Shown: positions 36,061 to 48,920, numbered from the stretch's first letter. The stretch: 64,000 bases of DNA from Sarcomyxa edulis (GCA_009761415.1 QUOL01000003.1:2480001-2544000), one strand, 5' to 3'. Notes: generated by a model from the letters alone, not told the origin. Translations and numbers: made by a program.

Positions 36061-37335
36061 TCAGAGTCCTGGAGTATCCGCAATTCTATATGTTAACTTC
36101 TCTGCATGAACCTAAAGAAGATTATGAGAAATCAACTGATAGCTATTGATTGTGACCACAAACTTTTCCCGCCCTCATGTATTCGAGTCCTTCAGCAACG
36201 TCCGCGAGTCCATGTGGATATAGCTTGATGGGTACGTATTTGATCGGATATCTAGCGAGAGTCTGTGAGATGATCGTAGCAAATTTGACGCCGTATTCGT
36301 AATCCCCTCGATTTGCTGGTAGTTCAAAGGGAAGGATTAGGTGCTAAAAAAGCCCAGGGGCATCGTTAACCGACTTGAATGATATGATGAAACGGGAACC
36401 ACCCACCTTGCCGTGTACAGTGTTCGTCACGTTAAACACAACACTGACATTCTTTCTCTTACTTTCGTACGAAAGTAGAGTCGCGATGGTCCCACCTTCT
36501 TTGCTCAACGAATCTGTGACTTGATCAGGTGTCAATCCTTCACTGATGCAGTCAACAGCCATCTTCAATTTGCCCTCAGTAGCAGCGAAAATTCTTGCTG
36601 GAGTCTCCGGATCAGCATAGTCAAACACCTCGTCCGCGCCTAGGGACTTGACGAGGTCGATATTCTTGCTTGAAGCAGTCGAAATGACGTGCAGACCAGC
36701 TAATTTCGCGAATTGGACGGCGTATTGTCCAACACCTGATGTTCCCGACCATATGAGGATAGGTGTAGGCACAGCGGTGGGGTTGAGAGGTGTAGGAAGG
36801 TTGAGTGTTTGATACAGAGCCTGACAAGTCGTGTAGCATGCTGCGCCTATCTGCGCAGCTACCTCGAATGTCATCGAATCCGGCACAGACAGAACCAGTG
36901 TGGCGGGGACCACCACATATTCGGAGAATGAACCAATAGGCCCGCCACCTTCGTCAAACGCCGTTAGTATGCGAAAGAAAATAAGGAGATGTATGTAAAA
37001 TACCTCCATTAACAAATCCAGCCACTCGTTCTCCGATTTTTCTCAGACCAGAAGATACATCTGAGCCTATCCCAACAATGGTGCCCGAAAAATCACAGCC
37101 AACGACATAACCCTGTTGTTTATGCAAGAAGAGCGTTTTCCCTGGAGCGTAGAACGGTTAGTGACATATTATCGAAGGGGGAAAAAACGACATTCGCACA
37201 GTCTGTAGGATTCTGGGCAGCAGCTACGACCTTCACCAAGACTTCATCCGAGGCAGGAAGTGGGACATCGACTTCTTTCAACTCGACACCACCATTCCCA
37301 TCACTCACAATGGCCTTCATGATCTTGGGCACCAT
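36061..37335 (-). CDS. Zinc-type/enoyl reductase MDR protein, paralogue 3
   Basis: Third copy of the MDR reductase. It starts MVPKIMKAIVSDGNGGVELK and has GCDFSGTIVGIGSDVSSG, WSGTSGVGQYAVQFAKLAG, SLGADEVFDYADPETP, VDCISEGLTPDQVTDSLSKE and the terminal exon VHAEKLTYRIADTPGL. The cofactor loop reads SGVGQ instead of SAVGQ, a conservative change. Intron positions match the other two copies, which points to gene duplication of an intron-containing ancestor rather than retroposition. No stops or frame breaks are seen. Substrate unknown. Confidence 0.91.
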
Positions 37336-37763
37336 TTCACGAGACTTGAAGGGTATATTCGTGAGTCAATTGTCGCTTCGGATGGTCTGAATGACTTCGC
37401 ACCGGTCAAATTCAACACACCTGAAAATAACCTAGGTCGATAGGAAAGTATCGTCAGGGCATTGCAGAAGAGATCATTGCTTTGTACAGCGAAGACGACT
37501 TGAAGTTCGCTGACAGACGCGTAAATCGGCATATTAATCACCAATTGCAGATTGTATCGGTCTATTAATCATCGCTTATGTAAGCATCAGTTAGTCGCGA
37601 GAAATTTACCAAGGACACAATCGTTCTCCGTGTTTGAGTGGGGACCATGGGGCATGCCTCCAGAATACTAGCGTGTAAGTCGAGTCTACATGCGTCAGGT
37701 TGGTATTCAAGCTCACGAGTACAACAGTGGGGAGAAGAAGTCATAAAAAATGTGAAGAAGCAG
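37336..37763. other. Intergenic between MDR paralogue 3 and MFS gene
   Basis: Interval of 428 bp containing the promoter of MDR paralogue 3 and the 3' end of the MFS gene; no further feature seen. Confidence 0.5.
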
Positions 37764-40313
37764 TCAAAGGACGAAGATGAAATCCTCATTTTGGCTGTCT
37801 GTAAGATCGTCAAAGGCCTTCTCGTTACGCGCTGTAATTCCGTCTTCCTGGGTGGTTTGGGCGGCCGCGCTGGGTCTGGTCTCCAGAGAAGTATCAATGA
37901 CCATGCCAACCTTACCCAAGCGGACACGAGATGCAGCATGCTGCTTATTGCGGAATGCGAGGAAAGCAGCAGTCAACCTATGCAAATGCACATTAGATAT
38001 ATATAAGAATGTCGACAATAGCGAATGAGGAGCAGCACACAACGTACAATGTCACGACGGCCAGAAGTATCCAACATATCAAACTACAGAAATCCTCAGC
38101 ATTGCGTTTCGGATCTCGACGAATCAATTCCTTACTCAGCTATAAGACCACGGTGATAATATGGTTTGTCCTGTGTTCTGTAAAGGAGGGGCCCGACAAT
38201 CTTTGTAAATTGTGAAACGCAAGATGAGTATGACTCGGGTAGGCATCCAATATACGCTCGACTCACATTACCGGCACATTGAGCAATGAAGACAAGGCCC
38301 GTGGTGCATGTCTTCTTAGTGTGACCAGCAGTATTCTGGGAGCTCCAGGTATAAAGCATAGGTTCTGCGAGTAAGTCAGCTCAATGTGAGTGGGGCTGCA
38401 GATATAAAAGAGTCTGACGCAGTGCAGTGGAAAAAGACAACTATGATGAGGAGTCAATATCAAGGAATGGCCGCTACTGTACAGATTGTGACATACCACA
38501 TAATAACATCCCAGTAATTTATTCTTTAAATCCGAACCGCGACCGAGCCTGAAGAGTGCCGACGCACCAGCTATGGGAGGAAGTGTAAGAAAGAGCACGA
38601 CTGGCCACTTGAGTTTGATCTTGGTCGAAATCAGGCCAGAAGCAAGGGTTACAAGGACTTGGAAAACGAAGAATGGAATGTTGAACAGAACGGTCTGAAA
38701 CTGGTTGAAACCGAATCCCTCTGAGTGAACAAGTCAGGCCATTTTTACGAAGCCTTGTGAGACAAGAATATGCATACGAATAATCAACGGTCCAAAAGCA
38801 CCAATGCCACCACTCGGTACGCTGAGGATATCAAATCAGCGTGACATCTACCATGCTAACATATACGAAACTTACGCGCAAAGGAAGAGGAGGGCAAACC
38901 AAAGATACGTCTTCGGGTCTGCACAGAGGTCCCAGACCTGGTCCCATTTCCAGATTTTCGACTCGGTTCCCTAAAAATGAAGGTTCAAGAAAGGTTGCGT
39001 TGGTAAGAACACGTATTGATACCGGCGTAGAGAAACATATTCCGTACCTGATTATTTGCTCTCAACCTCTCGAGTGCAATTACCTTCTCATCGTGATTCA
39101 AAAATCGAGCCTTCGCGGGCGAATCGGGTAGTACCAAACTATAGGTGGAGATAATGTATGAGAGGAGTGACATGTTCCAAATGACTCCTTGAGCTCACAG
39201 GATGACCGGAGAACACACAATAGTAAGAAGACCGATGAATAGAAATATAGTCTGCAAACGTCTGAGTATCTCGCGGTCGATTACAGGCATGACTGCGGCC
39301 CACCTGGTATGGTCTCAGAGAGCCATTTATATGTCCGAGACCGTATGACAGCAGAGAGCCAACCTGTGAAGTCTTGCGTCAGCAATCAAACAAGTCCAGC
39401 AGGAAATAGATCACGTACTACACCGGTACCACCGTTGACGGCCATCCACATAGACAGACGCATTGTTTGCTCACGCCTGCGCCACCACTTTGAGTACCGT
39501 CAGGGAGCTATTTTTGAGAAGTAGAGACTTGAACGGTACCATTTGCGTGATTGTGATGAAGCAAGGAGCTGAGGAAGGTAAACATCTACCAGAATACAGA
39601 CCACAGAGTGATTGATTACTTACCAACAGTGGCCTCAAAGATGCCCAAGAAAAAACGGGCAGTGATCAGCCCTTTGAAATCTTTTGCCGCCGCAGTGCTC
39701 GCAACAATGGCTCCCCAAAGCAATACATGCACGAACACTGAATGCCACTTGTAAACGCGCGCCTTCACGTGGGAAAGAGAAGGGACGTACGATATTTAGC
39801 CAAAGGAAGCCTGACCAAAAGATACGAAGAGACGGGTTGCCAAACCAATTGAGCCACATAGACGATACTGCTGAGCCAGCTGTATTGAGATCCAACAAGA
39901 CCTTGAAGAAGACATTATTAAGAAGGACCGAAAGAAGAACGTAAGAAGGCGCTGACCTGTATCTGCAACGATGCCGAATACTGAGGTATACGATAATGAA
40001 GACCTTTGAAGACAAGACCTGTTAGTTTGTTCTATGAAACATCAGTGTAAAGACAGTCGTACTTGTCTAATTGTTGCAGAAAATAAACGAGGAGCACCAC
40101 CGGCATCACCCATAAATCGATCTTCCGAAGAACTGCTGCATCCTGCTCCGCGGTAATTGTTATGGGTGTCTTCGCAGAGTCACCAAGGATGATTAGAGCT
40201 GCATCACCGTTCTTGATTCTTGAAGAACCGGGTTCAGGTTCAGGAGAGAGGGTGTTCTCAAGCCGAACTTCGTCAAGCTTCTCAAGGGATACTGAAGGCG
40301 GCATGGAGGTCAA
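37764..40313 (-). CDS. MFS permease, Dal5/allantoate (anion:cation symporter) type
   Basis: Plasma-membrane transporter of the fungal anion:cation symporter family (Dal5, Tna1, Seo1 relatives), which imports organic anions such as allantoate, nicotinate or peptides. Many short exons; the model starts MTSMPPSVSLEKLDE and ends in the family-typical tail KAFDDLTDSQNEDFIFVL, close to the usual KAFxDLTDxxNPxFRY. Other family pieces: RKIDLWVMPVVLLVYFLQQL (first membrane segment), SWLSSIVYVAQLVWQP, RFFLGIFEATVG, YSLVLPDSPAKARFLNHDEK, KWDQVWDLCADPKTYLW, GGIGAFGPLIIRGFGF and YTWSSQNTAGHTKK. All expected segments appear, about 500 residues in total. I did not fix every exon border between 38300 and 40000. 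It shares a 550-bp promoter region with the oxidoreductase at 40864. Confidence 0.87.
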
Positions 40314-40863
40314 GACGATAGCAAAGGGGGATAAAACGCTTCAAAACGAGAAGGTCCCGACATATCATTTTAGGCGCTTTCCTTGATGAAGTCAGAACCG
40401 CCAAAGGATCTGCAGATATTGCACGGTCCGTATTCGGCCCATTTGGATATACGTATCCTGCCCAGGGCACTCCTGCGTTTTAGCAGGAATAACTAGGATT
40501 CCTCTTGGGATTGACTGGGCTAGTTTCGTTTCTTTTGCTTTCGTTGGTCCCCAGATCACAAGACGAACATCATCAGGCACAAAAATAGTTTTAGAGTTCG
40601 CTCTCACCAAGTCATGCTTCGATGGTAAACCAATTATCACCCCACGGGGCACAGGGATGTTAGGCGCCACAATATCCTATGATATACGAAAATCTCGAGC
40701 AAGTGCCATCATCTGACTTGTACGTTCGGTACGAGACAAACGGACCGAACACGGACCGATATCTAAGTAAAGAGCATGTTAAATACTATATCGTAGCAGG
40801 CAGAAAGGATGAAGCTCAACAATCTCGTTATCTACATCGTTCTTTCGTAGCTCAGCGCTAATC
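40314..40863. promoter_or_regulatory. Shared divergent promoter with paired CGG(A/T)CCG sites
   Basis: Between the MFS and oxidoreductase start codons. CGGTCCG lies at 40424-40430 and two CGGACCG copies at 40741-40747 and 40752-40758. The sequence around the left site (about 40414-40445) is the imperfect inverse of that around the right pair (about 40736-40764). CGG..CCG palindromes are the kind of site bound by Zn2Cys6 regulators; this role is inferred. Confidence 0.5.
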
Positions 40864-42458
40864 ATGTCAAAACCTCTCGGTGGTCGAGTCGCCATCGTTG
40901 GCACAGGAAGTCGGGCGGCCATGTTCGTTCGAGGAATTGTCGTACGTCCATCTAGCAGCGTCGTAGCTCTCTGCGAGCCCAATGCAGTTCGCGCCAAATA
41001 TTACAACAATCTTTTGGTCTCCCTGGGTGCACCGGCGGTTCCAGTGTACAAACCCGAAAATTTTAAGGAGATGCTGACACAGGAGAAGGTCGAAATGGTG
41101 GTGGTAACTTGCATTGATGCGTTACACGATCTGTACATCGTACCTGCGTTAGAAGCTGGCGGCGAGTAACAACACAATGCAGTCAAGATGAAATGCCTGA
41201 TTGATAGCTTCTGACAGTGCGCGTGCTCACCGAGAAACCGATGACAACCGACGTGGACAAGTGTCGACGCATTCTTGAGACCGTCGCCAGGACTGGACAG
41301 CATATCACGGTAACCTTCAACTATCGGTAAGCAGGCAGTCGAAATATCGTTTTCTATATTGATACCTCTTCAGTTACAATCCTGTTCACGAACTGGTGAA
41401 GCGAACAATCGCAGAAGGCAAGATTGGACAAGGTATTTGCTTCTCAAGTATGTTGTATCCAACAATCTTACCAACACATACACGCAGTCCTTTCGGTCCA
41501 TTTCGAGTGGCTTCTAGATACCGTCCACGGAGCTGATTATTTCCGTCGCTGGCATCGACAAAAGACAAATTCTGGAGGACTCATGGTACACAAAGCGGGA
41601 CATCATTTTGACCTCGTGAATTGGTGGATCGATGCAGAACCAGAGATCGTGGCTGGGTTCGGCAAACTGGCGTTCTATGGCGAGGAGGCAGGAAAGAAGC
41701 ATGGTTGGGCAAAAGACTACGAGAGGGCCAGAGGAAGTGAAGAAGCGAAGAAGGACCCTTTTTCCATCGATCTGGAATCGGACGAGACCCTGAAGAAGAT
41801 TTATGCTGATGCTGAAGGCGAGGACGGCTACTATCGAGACCAGAATGTGAGTGGTTCAGTACTTGCTAGATCGTAGCTTATGTATTTGTCAGGTTTTCGC
41901 ACCTGGAATAGGAATAGAAGACGATATGAGTGTGATGGTCCGTTATAACACAGGCGCAACTTTGACTTACCATCTCGTCAGTCAACGCTCATCTATGAAT
42001 TCGCGGATACCGAGACTGATTCTCCCTGTTAGACCGCTTATTCTCCTTGGGAAGGCTACCGCGTGATGTTCAACGGTTCCCTCGGGCGTCTCGAGCTCAA
42101 CGTAGTCGAATCCCAATATCGCCTTCCTACTGATGGAGAAAGGATGGGTGGCCTAATCCACGGCACACAGGCGCTTCCACACGCAGGAGACGTCAGCATT
42201 ATCTTGCATAAGTTATGGGAGAAACCAGAGTCGCTTCCTGTCAAAGTCGACCATGCTGCACATGGAGGGGGAGATGTACGTATGTTAAGCGTGCTGTTCG
42301 GGCCGATCCCAGGAGAGCAGGCCGATACAGGTGATGCCTCAAAGCAAAGTGCAAACGAGCGGGATGGTGCACTTGCCCTCGCCGTTGGGCTGCTCGCAAA
42401 TGAGAGTTTCAAGACGGGAAAATTCGCAGATATCAAAAGCTTGAATCTTCCTCTGTAG
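40864..42458 (+). CDS. Gfo/Idh/MocA-family NAD(P)-dependent oxidoreductase
   Basis: Dehydrogenase acting on sugars, inositols or similar polyols in this family. The Rossmann fold opens with RVAIVGTGSRAAMFVRGI (GxGxxA-like), followed by VVVTCIDALHDLYIVPALEAG, then the family hallmark TEKPMTTDVDKCRRI with the conserved Lys-Pro pair, and FNYRYNPVHELVK. The C-terminal sheet domain has GGLMVHKAGHHFDLVNWW with the catalytic His region, and YHLTAYSPWEGYRVMF. Exon 1 (40864-41161) is followed by an intron (41162-41217) with a GC donor. The frame then runs through three more introns to the stop at 42458. The protein is about 440 residues, slightly long for the family because of an acidic Lys/Glu-rich insert (EEAKKDPFSIDLESDETLKK). 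It is paired divergently with the MFS permease, suggesting uptake and oxidation of one nutrient; that is inference. Confidence 0.9.
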
Positions 42459-42716
42459 TTTGCTTACCGGCGTAGTATCAAAGTAATCACAAATACTTTT
42501 CTGCAAAGTATAGATATGGCTGGCTTGCAGAATCAGAGTGAGGAGAGGGCTAGAGCGGCGGCAAGCCGCAAGATTTTAGACGACGGGCAAAAAAGGCAAA
42601 AACTCCGTGACTCCCACCAATGTGACGCCATGTGACAGTACGCGTTTGCGTCACATTTCCAATCTCTTCCGCCTATTTTTCGCGTCTCCGGATTTCGACT
42701 TTGATCATCTACTGGG

Positions 42717-45700
42717 ATGTCAGAAATCATCAAAAATCCATCGCACGGTCCCGGGCAGACATGTATGGCGTTCTCCAGAGATGGATTGTGAGTTATTCAT
42801 CGGAACATCTCTCTGTATCAACCAATTCGGGGTACTCATGATTTGGCAGGCATGCATACACGGGCGGCGAAGACTGCATCGTCCGCATCTGGGACACCAA
42901 AATTGGCGGGAATCAAGAGCCCTCCACGGCATCTGAAGCAGAAGGTGGAATCACGTCGATAGCAACTGCGGTGTGTTGCATGTCATTACAGGTGGCACCA
43001 TGAATCTTATCGAGTTTTGACTGCCCACCTAGCCCGACTGCTGGCTGTCTGGGAGTGAAGACGCTGAGGTTCGAAGATATGCCAAGGATCTACCTGAACT
43101 AGATGGTCTGGTGACTAGTGTGAGTGGTGTTGCTGTTCGCTGTGTTGCAATCGATCCCAAGGGTAAAAGGGTGGCCGTCGCGTCCGAGTAAGTGGTCGAG
43201 TCTCATCAAGAAGCTTTGGTGCTGAAGTAGTCATAGTGAATTGGCTGTAAAATTGGTCGAGATGGAGGATATCATGCAGGTCTCACTTCTGAAAGGACAT
43301 GCAGGAGGAGTCAGGAAATTGACATGGCATCCGTCTGCACCCCTTTTGGTACGTCATTTTCGCTACCCAACTTAGCACGTACTGACTCATGATCCAGACA
43401 ACATCTGGTGTCGACGGTAAGATAATCGTGTGGAACGTCGAATCTGGCAAGGAAGCAAGGATAGAGAAGATGATTGAGGGTGTCATCCCAAAAGTCGTTG
43501 ACCCGTCGTCAGTGCTTTCATGCATCCTTCCTTCCTCTTTGTTCACAGTATCCCTGGATCGTAGAGCTCCGGAATTCGTCCATGATTGTTCGGCAGTATG
43601 GCACACCTCGGGCCAATATTTCTTCACAGCGACACGAGCTCAGGGCAAGTTTTTATGTCTGTATTTTCCCATACGCAACTGAAGAAATTCCCAACAGAGA
43701 TTGTGACGATTTCTCGTGCAGATTGGACCAAGACGTCGACTTTCTCTGATCCAGCGGTTTCTGGTGTCACAACAGCCCTCGCAGTGTCCGTGAACGGAGT
43801 TTATCTCGCCTCTGCTTCCCAGGCAAAAGTTCACATCTGGTCTACGCAAACACGACGGGTGCTCATCAGGTAGATACACCCTCTTACAGAGATTATCTAG
43901 ACTAATGAACCCTGCATCTATGCAGCCACCCCACCGACCCCGAATCTACAATTACGCATCTTGCATTTTCTCCGTCTCAAAATCTTCTCGCATGGACAGA
44001 CACTGAAGGAGTCTTCACTCGATGCTCTAAGGCTGTTCCTGAGACGTTCCCAGATCCCGTCAAGCCCTCAATCTCAAGCGGCGGTTCCGCGACTGTTCCT
44101 GTGCAGCGGAAATCGACACCATCGTTATTCGGTGACGATCCTCTGAGACCAGAGAAAGGGGGCGATATTGATCTTGATGCGGACATGGATGTTGACGATG
44201 CAATGCCTGAATTCGACGATGACTTTATCATAGATGATCTCGATCCTGAGGTGGTGAAGCCCAGTGCCAAAGACGGATTCGTCAAAGAGATGGGTAAGCA
44301 TGCTTTCAGGATGTCTTGTGCTGTCCTGACTATCCGTACACGTACAGTAAGCATCACCAAGGCTCAACCGCCGTTTCAGCCAGGTTCTACCCCCATGATA
44401 AACAAAAAGAGATACCTTGGTGAGTTACAGCAATTCTATGTCGATTGACCTATCAATTCATGAGAGGCCTGTAATTATACTTCAAGCGTACAACATGATC
44501 GGTGTCATCGAAGTCACTGATCAAGATACACACCACATCGTAAATGTTGATTTCTTTGACCGATCTATGCGGAAAGGATATCATTTTACAGACCACTTCA
44601 AATACGACCTAGGTTGTCTCGGTATGTAGACTCTGCACCGTGGATATTCATTCGATCACTGATTTTTCCCGCTTCGCAGGGGAAAGAGGAGCCCTCTTCG
44701 CCTGTCCGCCTGAGAACGACCATCCTGCCCAAGTTCTATACAAACCGTACGGAGAATGGACATCATCTCGCAGTGAATGGTCGTATCGACTAAAAAGGAA
44801 GGGCTCCACAGTCCTCGGCATCGCTGCTGGAGGTAGCACTCCTTCTAAAAGTCTAAACCAGAGCGTAGACAACGATTTACAAGGAACTGGCAATATTGTC
44901 ATCGCCACCAGCGAAAACGATCTGACATTTCTCAGTGGTACCGGAAGAGAAAGACGGATATTGGGTCTTGGGGCTGAATTCGTATCCATGGTTGCAGGGA
45001 ACGAGTGGGTATTCGTGGTACACCGGGCGGGGTCCACAACAATCGACGGTAAGCTCTTGTTGGGCATTTTTTCAAAAAAATAGGCTAATCGAAACGTACA
45101 CAGGATCTCAGAACCTAACATATAGGCTAATCAATTTCGAAGATTTCAGCGTGCGTCAGAAAGATATATTACCTATACCCAAGGGCCATCTTCTCAAGTG
45201 GATTGGAATCACCGCAGAAGGCGTAAGTCCTCATATACTCTTCGTTCTTTCTCGTTGGAATGATTACAATTATGTCCAGGCCCCCGCAATATATGATACC
45301 ACCGGCGCTCTGCATGTCCTCACAAAATACCGAGTGCCCCACCATGGTTCTTGGTCTCGCGTCATGGACACAAACCTTCTCGAACGTCGACAAGGTAAAG
45401 ATGAATCGTACTGGCCTGTTGGTGCCGAAGGGAGTACATTCATGTGCGTGATCTTGAAGGTTTGTAGTTCCATATAAGCTTGACTCCCTCCTCTGTTCTT
45501 ATGAGCGCGTCCCTTCGTGATAATAGGGACGACAAGAGCATCCCGAATTCCCAAGGCCAATCATTCAAGAGCTTCCAATACAAATGCCTTTCCGGCGCGA
45601 AGAGGACTTGGCGGAAGAAAAGTGAGTGTTCTCGCATTCGTAGCTATATTTCAGGGTTTATGAGACCCTTTCCATCAGGCTGGAACGGGAACTACTGCTT

Positions 45701-46961
45701 ATCGACATGGAGAGAGACGCGCTCGACGAGGAACTCATAACAGACGACCTCTCGCGAAGAGAACGAGCCTTGGACAAAGAAATCATACAGCTCGTTCAAG
45801 TCGCAGCGAAAAACGACAACTCTTCTCGCGCTCTAGAGCTGTGTAAACTCTTCCACAACACCTTCTCGTTCGACATGGCCGTCAAAGTCGCTGAACACTA
45901 CCGTTTGGCCGGCTTACAGGAGAAGATTGAACTGCTCAAGGCGGATCGGGAGGAAAACGAGGATCGCTTAATCATTGCCCGAGATAAACGTAGAAGGTGG
46001 CTCAAGCCTGATCTTCCTCCGCGGATGATTCAAACAAACGATGAAGCGTCATCGTCACGACCAAAATATTTCCAGGAATTTGGCCCTCCACCTGCCATAC
46101 ACAGACCGGGACTTGCCCCTGCGATCCCTGTCGTACAAACGACGCGGTATTCCTCCATGGCTCCGCCTCTCAGGACACCTACTGCTCTATCACGTTTACC
46201 CTCCGAACAACCAGAATCCCTCAACTCTCCGGACGGTAAGCGTAAACGAGACGAGAACGAAGATGACTCGTTCAATGTAGATGAATCTGAGAGTTCCCTA
46301 CCCCCGCCACCGAAACACAGTAAGAACTCTCTCCAAGCTCCTCCGAGGCTCCTCCGAGACCTTTTCTTACCATGATCATTTGTGATCCAGAAGTAAACCC
46401 GTTCGCTAGAAAACCTGGCCAAACACCTGGGAACAACCCCTTCGCTCGAAAGCCAGAACCTCAGGCCAGCAAAGCGACTATCCGCAAGACGGAAAGCTTT
46501 TTCGACAAGGTCGATGCTGTAGAAATTGACCATGGCAAAATGAAACGTCAGTCACTATTTTCCAATTCTTGGTGTGGCGTATATGCTGATAGCAAGCTCT
46601 TTGTTCAGGGTCTGCTGTCGGCAAGGGTAAAGAGAAGGAGAAAAAAGAGGGTCCTCGTCAAGCTACTCTGTTTGGGATGATGCCAGGCCTTCCCAAAGAA
46701 AAGGAAAAGAAAGCCCCACGGAAAAGCACGAAGCACAAAGTCAGCGAGTCCGAGGCGCCAGCCGACGATGTTGAGGACGCGACGGAGACGCAAAGCACGG
46801 ATGTGACAGTGACAGAGGAGTCTTCCAACGGCGAGACGTTGGTGGAGACACAGCTCGAGGAGACACAGCTGAATGAATTGGACGAGACACAACCGACTGA
46901 GCTCGAAGATTTGGGCGCGCAGACTAACGGGTCGGAAGAGCTCCAGATGGTCGAATCTTGA
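42717..46961 (+). CDS. DNA polymerase alpha accessory factor Ctf4/Mcl1 (WDHD1/AND-1)
   Basis: Replisome hub that links the CMG helicase to DNA polymerase alpha and aids sister-chromatid cohesion. Many exons. It begins [20 protein letters not shown] with an N-terminal WD40 propeller ([85 protein letters not shown]). An acidic linker follows ([20 protein letters not shown]). The SepB-type second propeller starts near [20 protein letters not shown] and includes [35 protein letters not shown] and [20 protein letters not shown]. The helical end has [20 protein letters not shown]. The basic tail carries two NPFARKP repeats and [18 protein letters not shown], then ends acidic. The intron at 43502-43565 contains an apparent weak frame. 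No HMG box is seen, as expected for fungi. The gene is not broken. Confidence 0.9.
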
Positions 46962-47093
46962 TACATTGATACTAATAGACGACCTGGGCCAGCTGCATGA
47001 TAGTAACAGGATATTGCTATGTATGGAAAATATATGATGATGTACTTTTTGTAGGGAGCCGTGACTGGTATATTTCTTATGCAACGACTCTGC

Positions 47094-48659
47094 TCACGTC
47101 AAACGACGATTCTGTGACTCCTTTTCCGCTACAAGAACATCGCTGATTTGCAAATCCTGGAGAAAGCCAGACGGTCAGTTCCGATATCGTGGCCCGAAAA
47201 CGACAACAACAACGTACATCAGGCGCGAAAGGCCATTCATCGAAAGCTTTGACTAGTATCTGCCATTCCCGGACAGTCAAGTTCCTGATTTGCTTGGTGG
47301 TGTCCAGACGCTTCGTAGGCGACAGCGTCGGATTGTCGATGACTTTGACTAGGTTAGCTGCTCCAGGTGCCAATGAACTACATGACGGCCGACATATGGT
47401 GAGGTGCGAGTACGCGATTCACGACTCGAGTTGGGTCACGTACCTAATAACCTTTTTCAGAGGCTGCCCCTTGAGAACGTACAAACGACGAAGACAGAAG
47501 TCCCACTTCTCGAGCAGGTCCTTCCCGATGAACTTGTAGAATTAAAATAGAATGAACCCCGTATTGGACGCGTACGACGAAACATGCTTACTGGTTTGTC
47601 TAGAGGTGTGATGTTCACGGCTTGGAAAGGTTTTACGAGATTAGATGGGTGAAAGTGTTCCGCGTATGGTTCTAGGGTGCTCGGCTCGACAGCCAACTCG
47701 ACCTGGGCGGTCGCCTCGGCAACAATAGTAAGTTTGCATCGGATATTGATAGTGTCAGCACCGAAGCCTGTGGTTAGTCGCTACAGAGATAGATGAGTGA
47801 GTTCGGATGAATTTTTGACATAGCACATACGAACCTGGTAGACGTGATCAGTCAGGACAAAGCTCATAGGGACACGACCGTATTGGAACAGCCATTGTCC
47901 GTCAGGTATTCCACGTAAAAATTGGGCAACGAGTTGTTCCCCTAGCACGTCAACAGGCATATGAGATACAAATTGGAGTTGCGGATGTACTGCGGGTATG
48001 ATCATGAGTGGTGGTATCGAATACAGGGAGGAGGATGAGACGGACCGCCTTCTCCCCAAGGGTACTTGGTTACGTCGTCCATGAGACCCTGCTCTTTCAT
48101 CTCATCGTAAGTAATCCAGTTGTATCCACTGTTGGGTAGTATGACGACCCGAGGGTCCATTTTCTCTAATGGCTGCATGAAATATGGTCAATAGCTAGAG
48201 TCAAGACGACGTGCTGACTTACCCGTAACCAGGGCAGATAACCTGGATTGTCCTCCATAACAATCAGCTTCTTTATGCGTTCTTTTGGCAATGCCAGTAA
48301 AGCCCTTGTGAGTGCACCGGGGCCTTACTCTTGTTCAATTAGACATACTGAACAAGTCAACTGGAAGACATACCGGGAAATGCTTCGATGATGACTTTAT
48401 CTCTGGAGCCCTTCGGAACAAACTTGTCAGCGATTATACTAGCGGTGGTTGGGTTTGACAGGGAGTATCTGTTCTGTGCGCCCTGCCTCGGAAACAACGC
48501 CCGCCAATGGCTACCTTCAGGAAGAACCTCCGAGGGTGGAAACTTGAGAGCACGGGCATCCTTTGCAGACAGCCTGGCTCGGGGGGTAGTATAGTATCGA
48601 CCAAGCCATTTTGTGAGAGTAGGCTTGCTCGTAGCGTATCTCAAGATGAAAAGGCTCAT
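47094..48659 (-). CDS. Mitochondrial transcription factor B/rRNA adenine dimethylase-like protein
   Basis: Mitochondrial matrix protein of the Mtf1/TFB family, related to KsgA/Dim1 rRNA methyltransferases; in yeast Mtf1 helps mitochondrial RNA polymerase open promoters. Start at MSLFILRYATSKPT, a basic, hydroxylated N-terminus (TKWLGRYYTTPRARLS) suited to import. An upstream in-frame ATG at 48692 would add 11 residues with an acidic patch. The Rossmann methyltransferase core follows: ADKFVPKGSRDKVIIEAFPG with the AdoMet-binding glycine region, KGPGALTRALLALPKE, KLIVMEDNPGYLPWLRPLEK, FVSHMPVDVLGEQLVAQFLR and WLFQYGRVPMSFVLTDHVYQ. The C-terminal helical part has VKPFQAVNITPLDKP and RRLYVLKGQPLKKVI, ending with VLVAEKESQNRRLT. 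Whether it retains methyltransferase activity or acts only in transcription is not decided by sequence. It is divergent from the ABC transporter. Confidence 0.82.
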
Positions 48660-48920
48660 GAAGAAAGTTTCTTCCTTGAAAAGATCTATCATGTGTGTGA
48701 CACTGTGTGACTGTACACACTTTTGGCCTTGGAATCAAACAACGTGACGGAAACATATCTATCTCAGGCATATCTCTCTCGCCTCACCATTGGCCACAAG
48801 CTGATTTTATATCTGACTTGCAGTTCGGTGCCCTCTAGTGACTCATGTCTCGCTAACAAATTTGAGAGAGGACATACCTCTAGTTTCTTGCCAACTTCCA
48901 CCCACATCCGAGTTTTCAAG

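Noticed and set aside
34263..37335. One MDR paralogue as a retroposed or broken copy
   Set aside because: All three copies keep the same introns and open frames without stops.
20014..42458. A complete secondary-metabolite cluster
   Set aside because: No backbone synthase, terpene synthase or prenyltransferase is visible; tailoring-type genes alone are not enough to call one.
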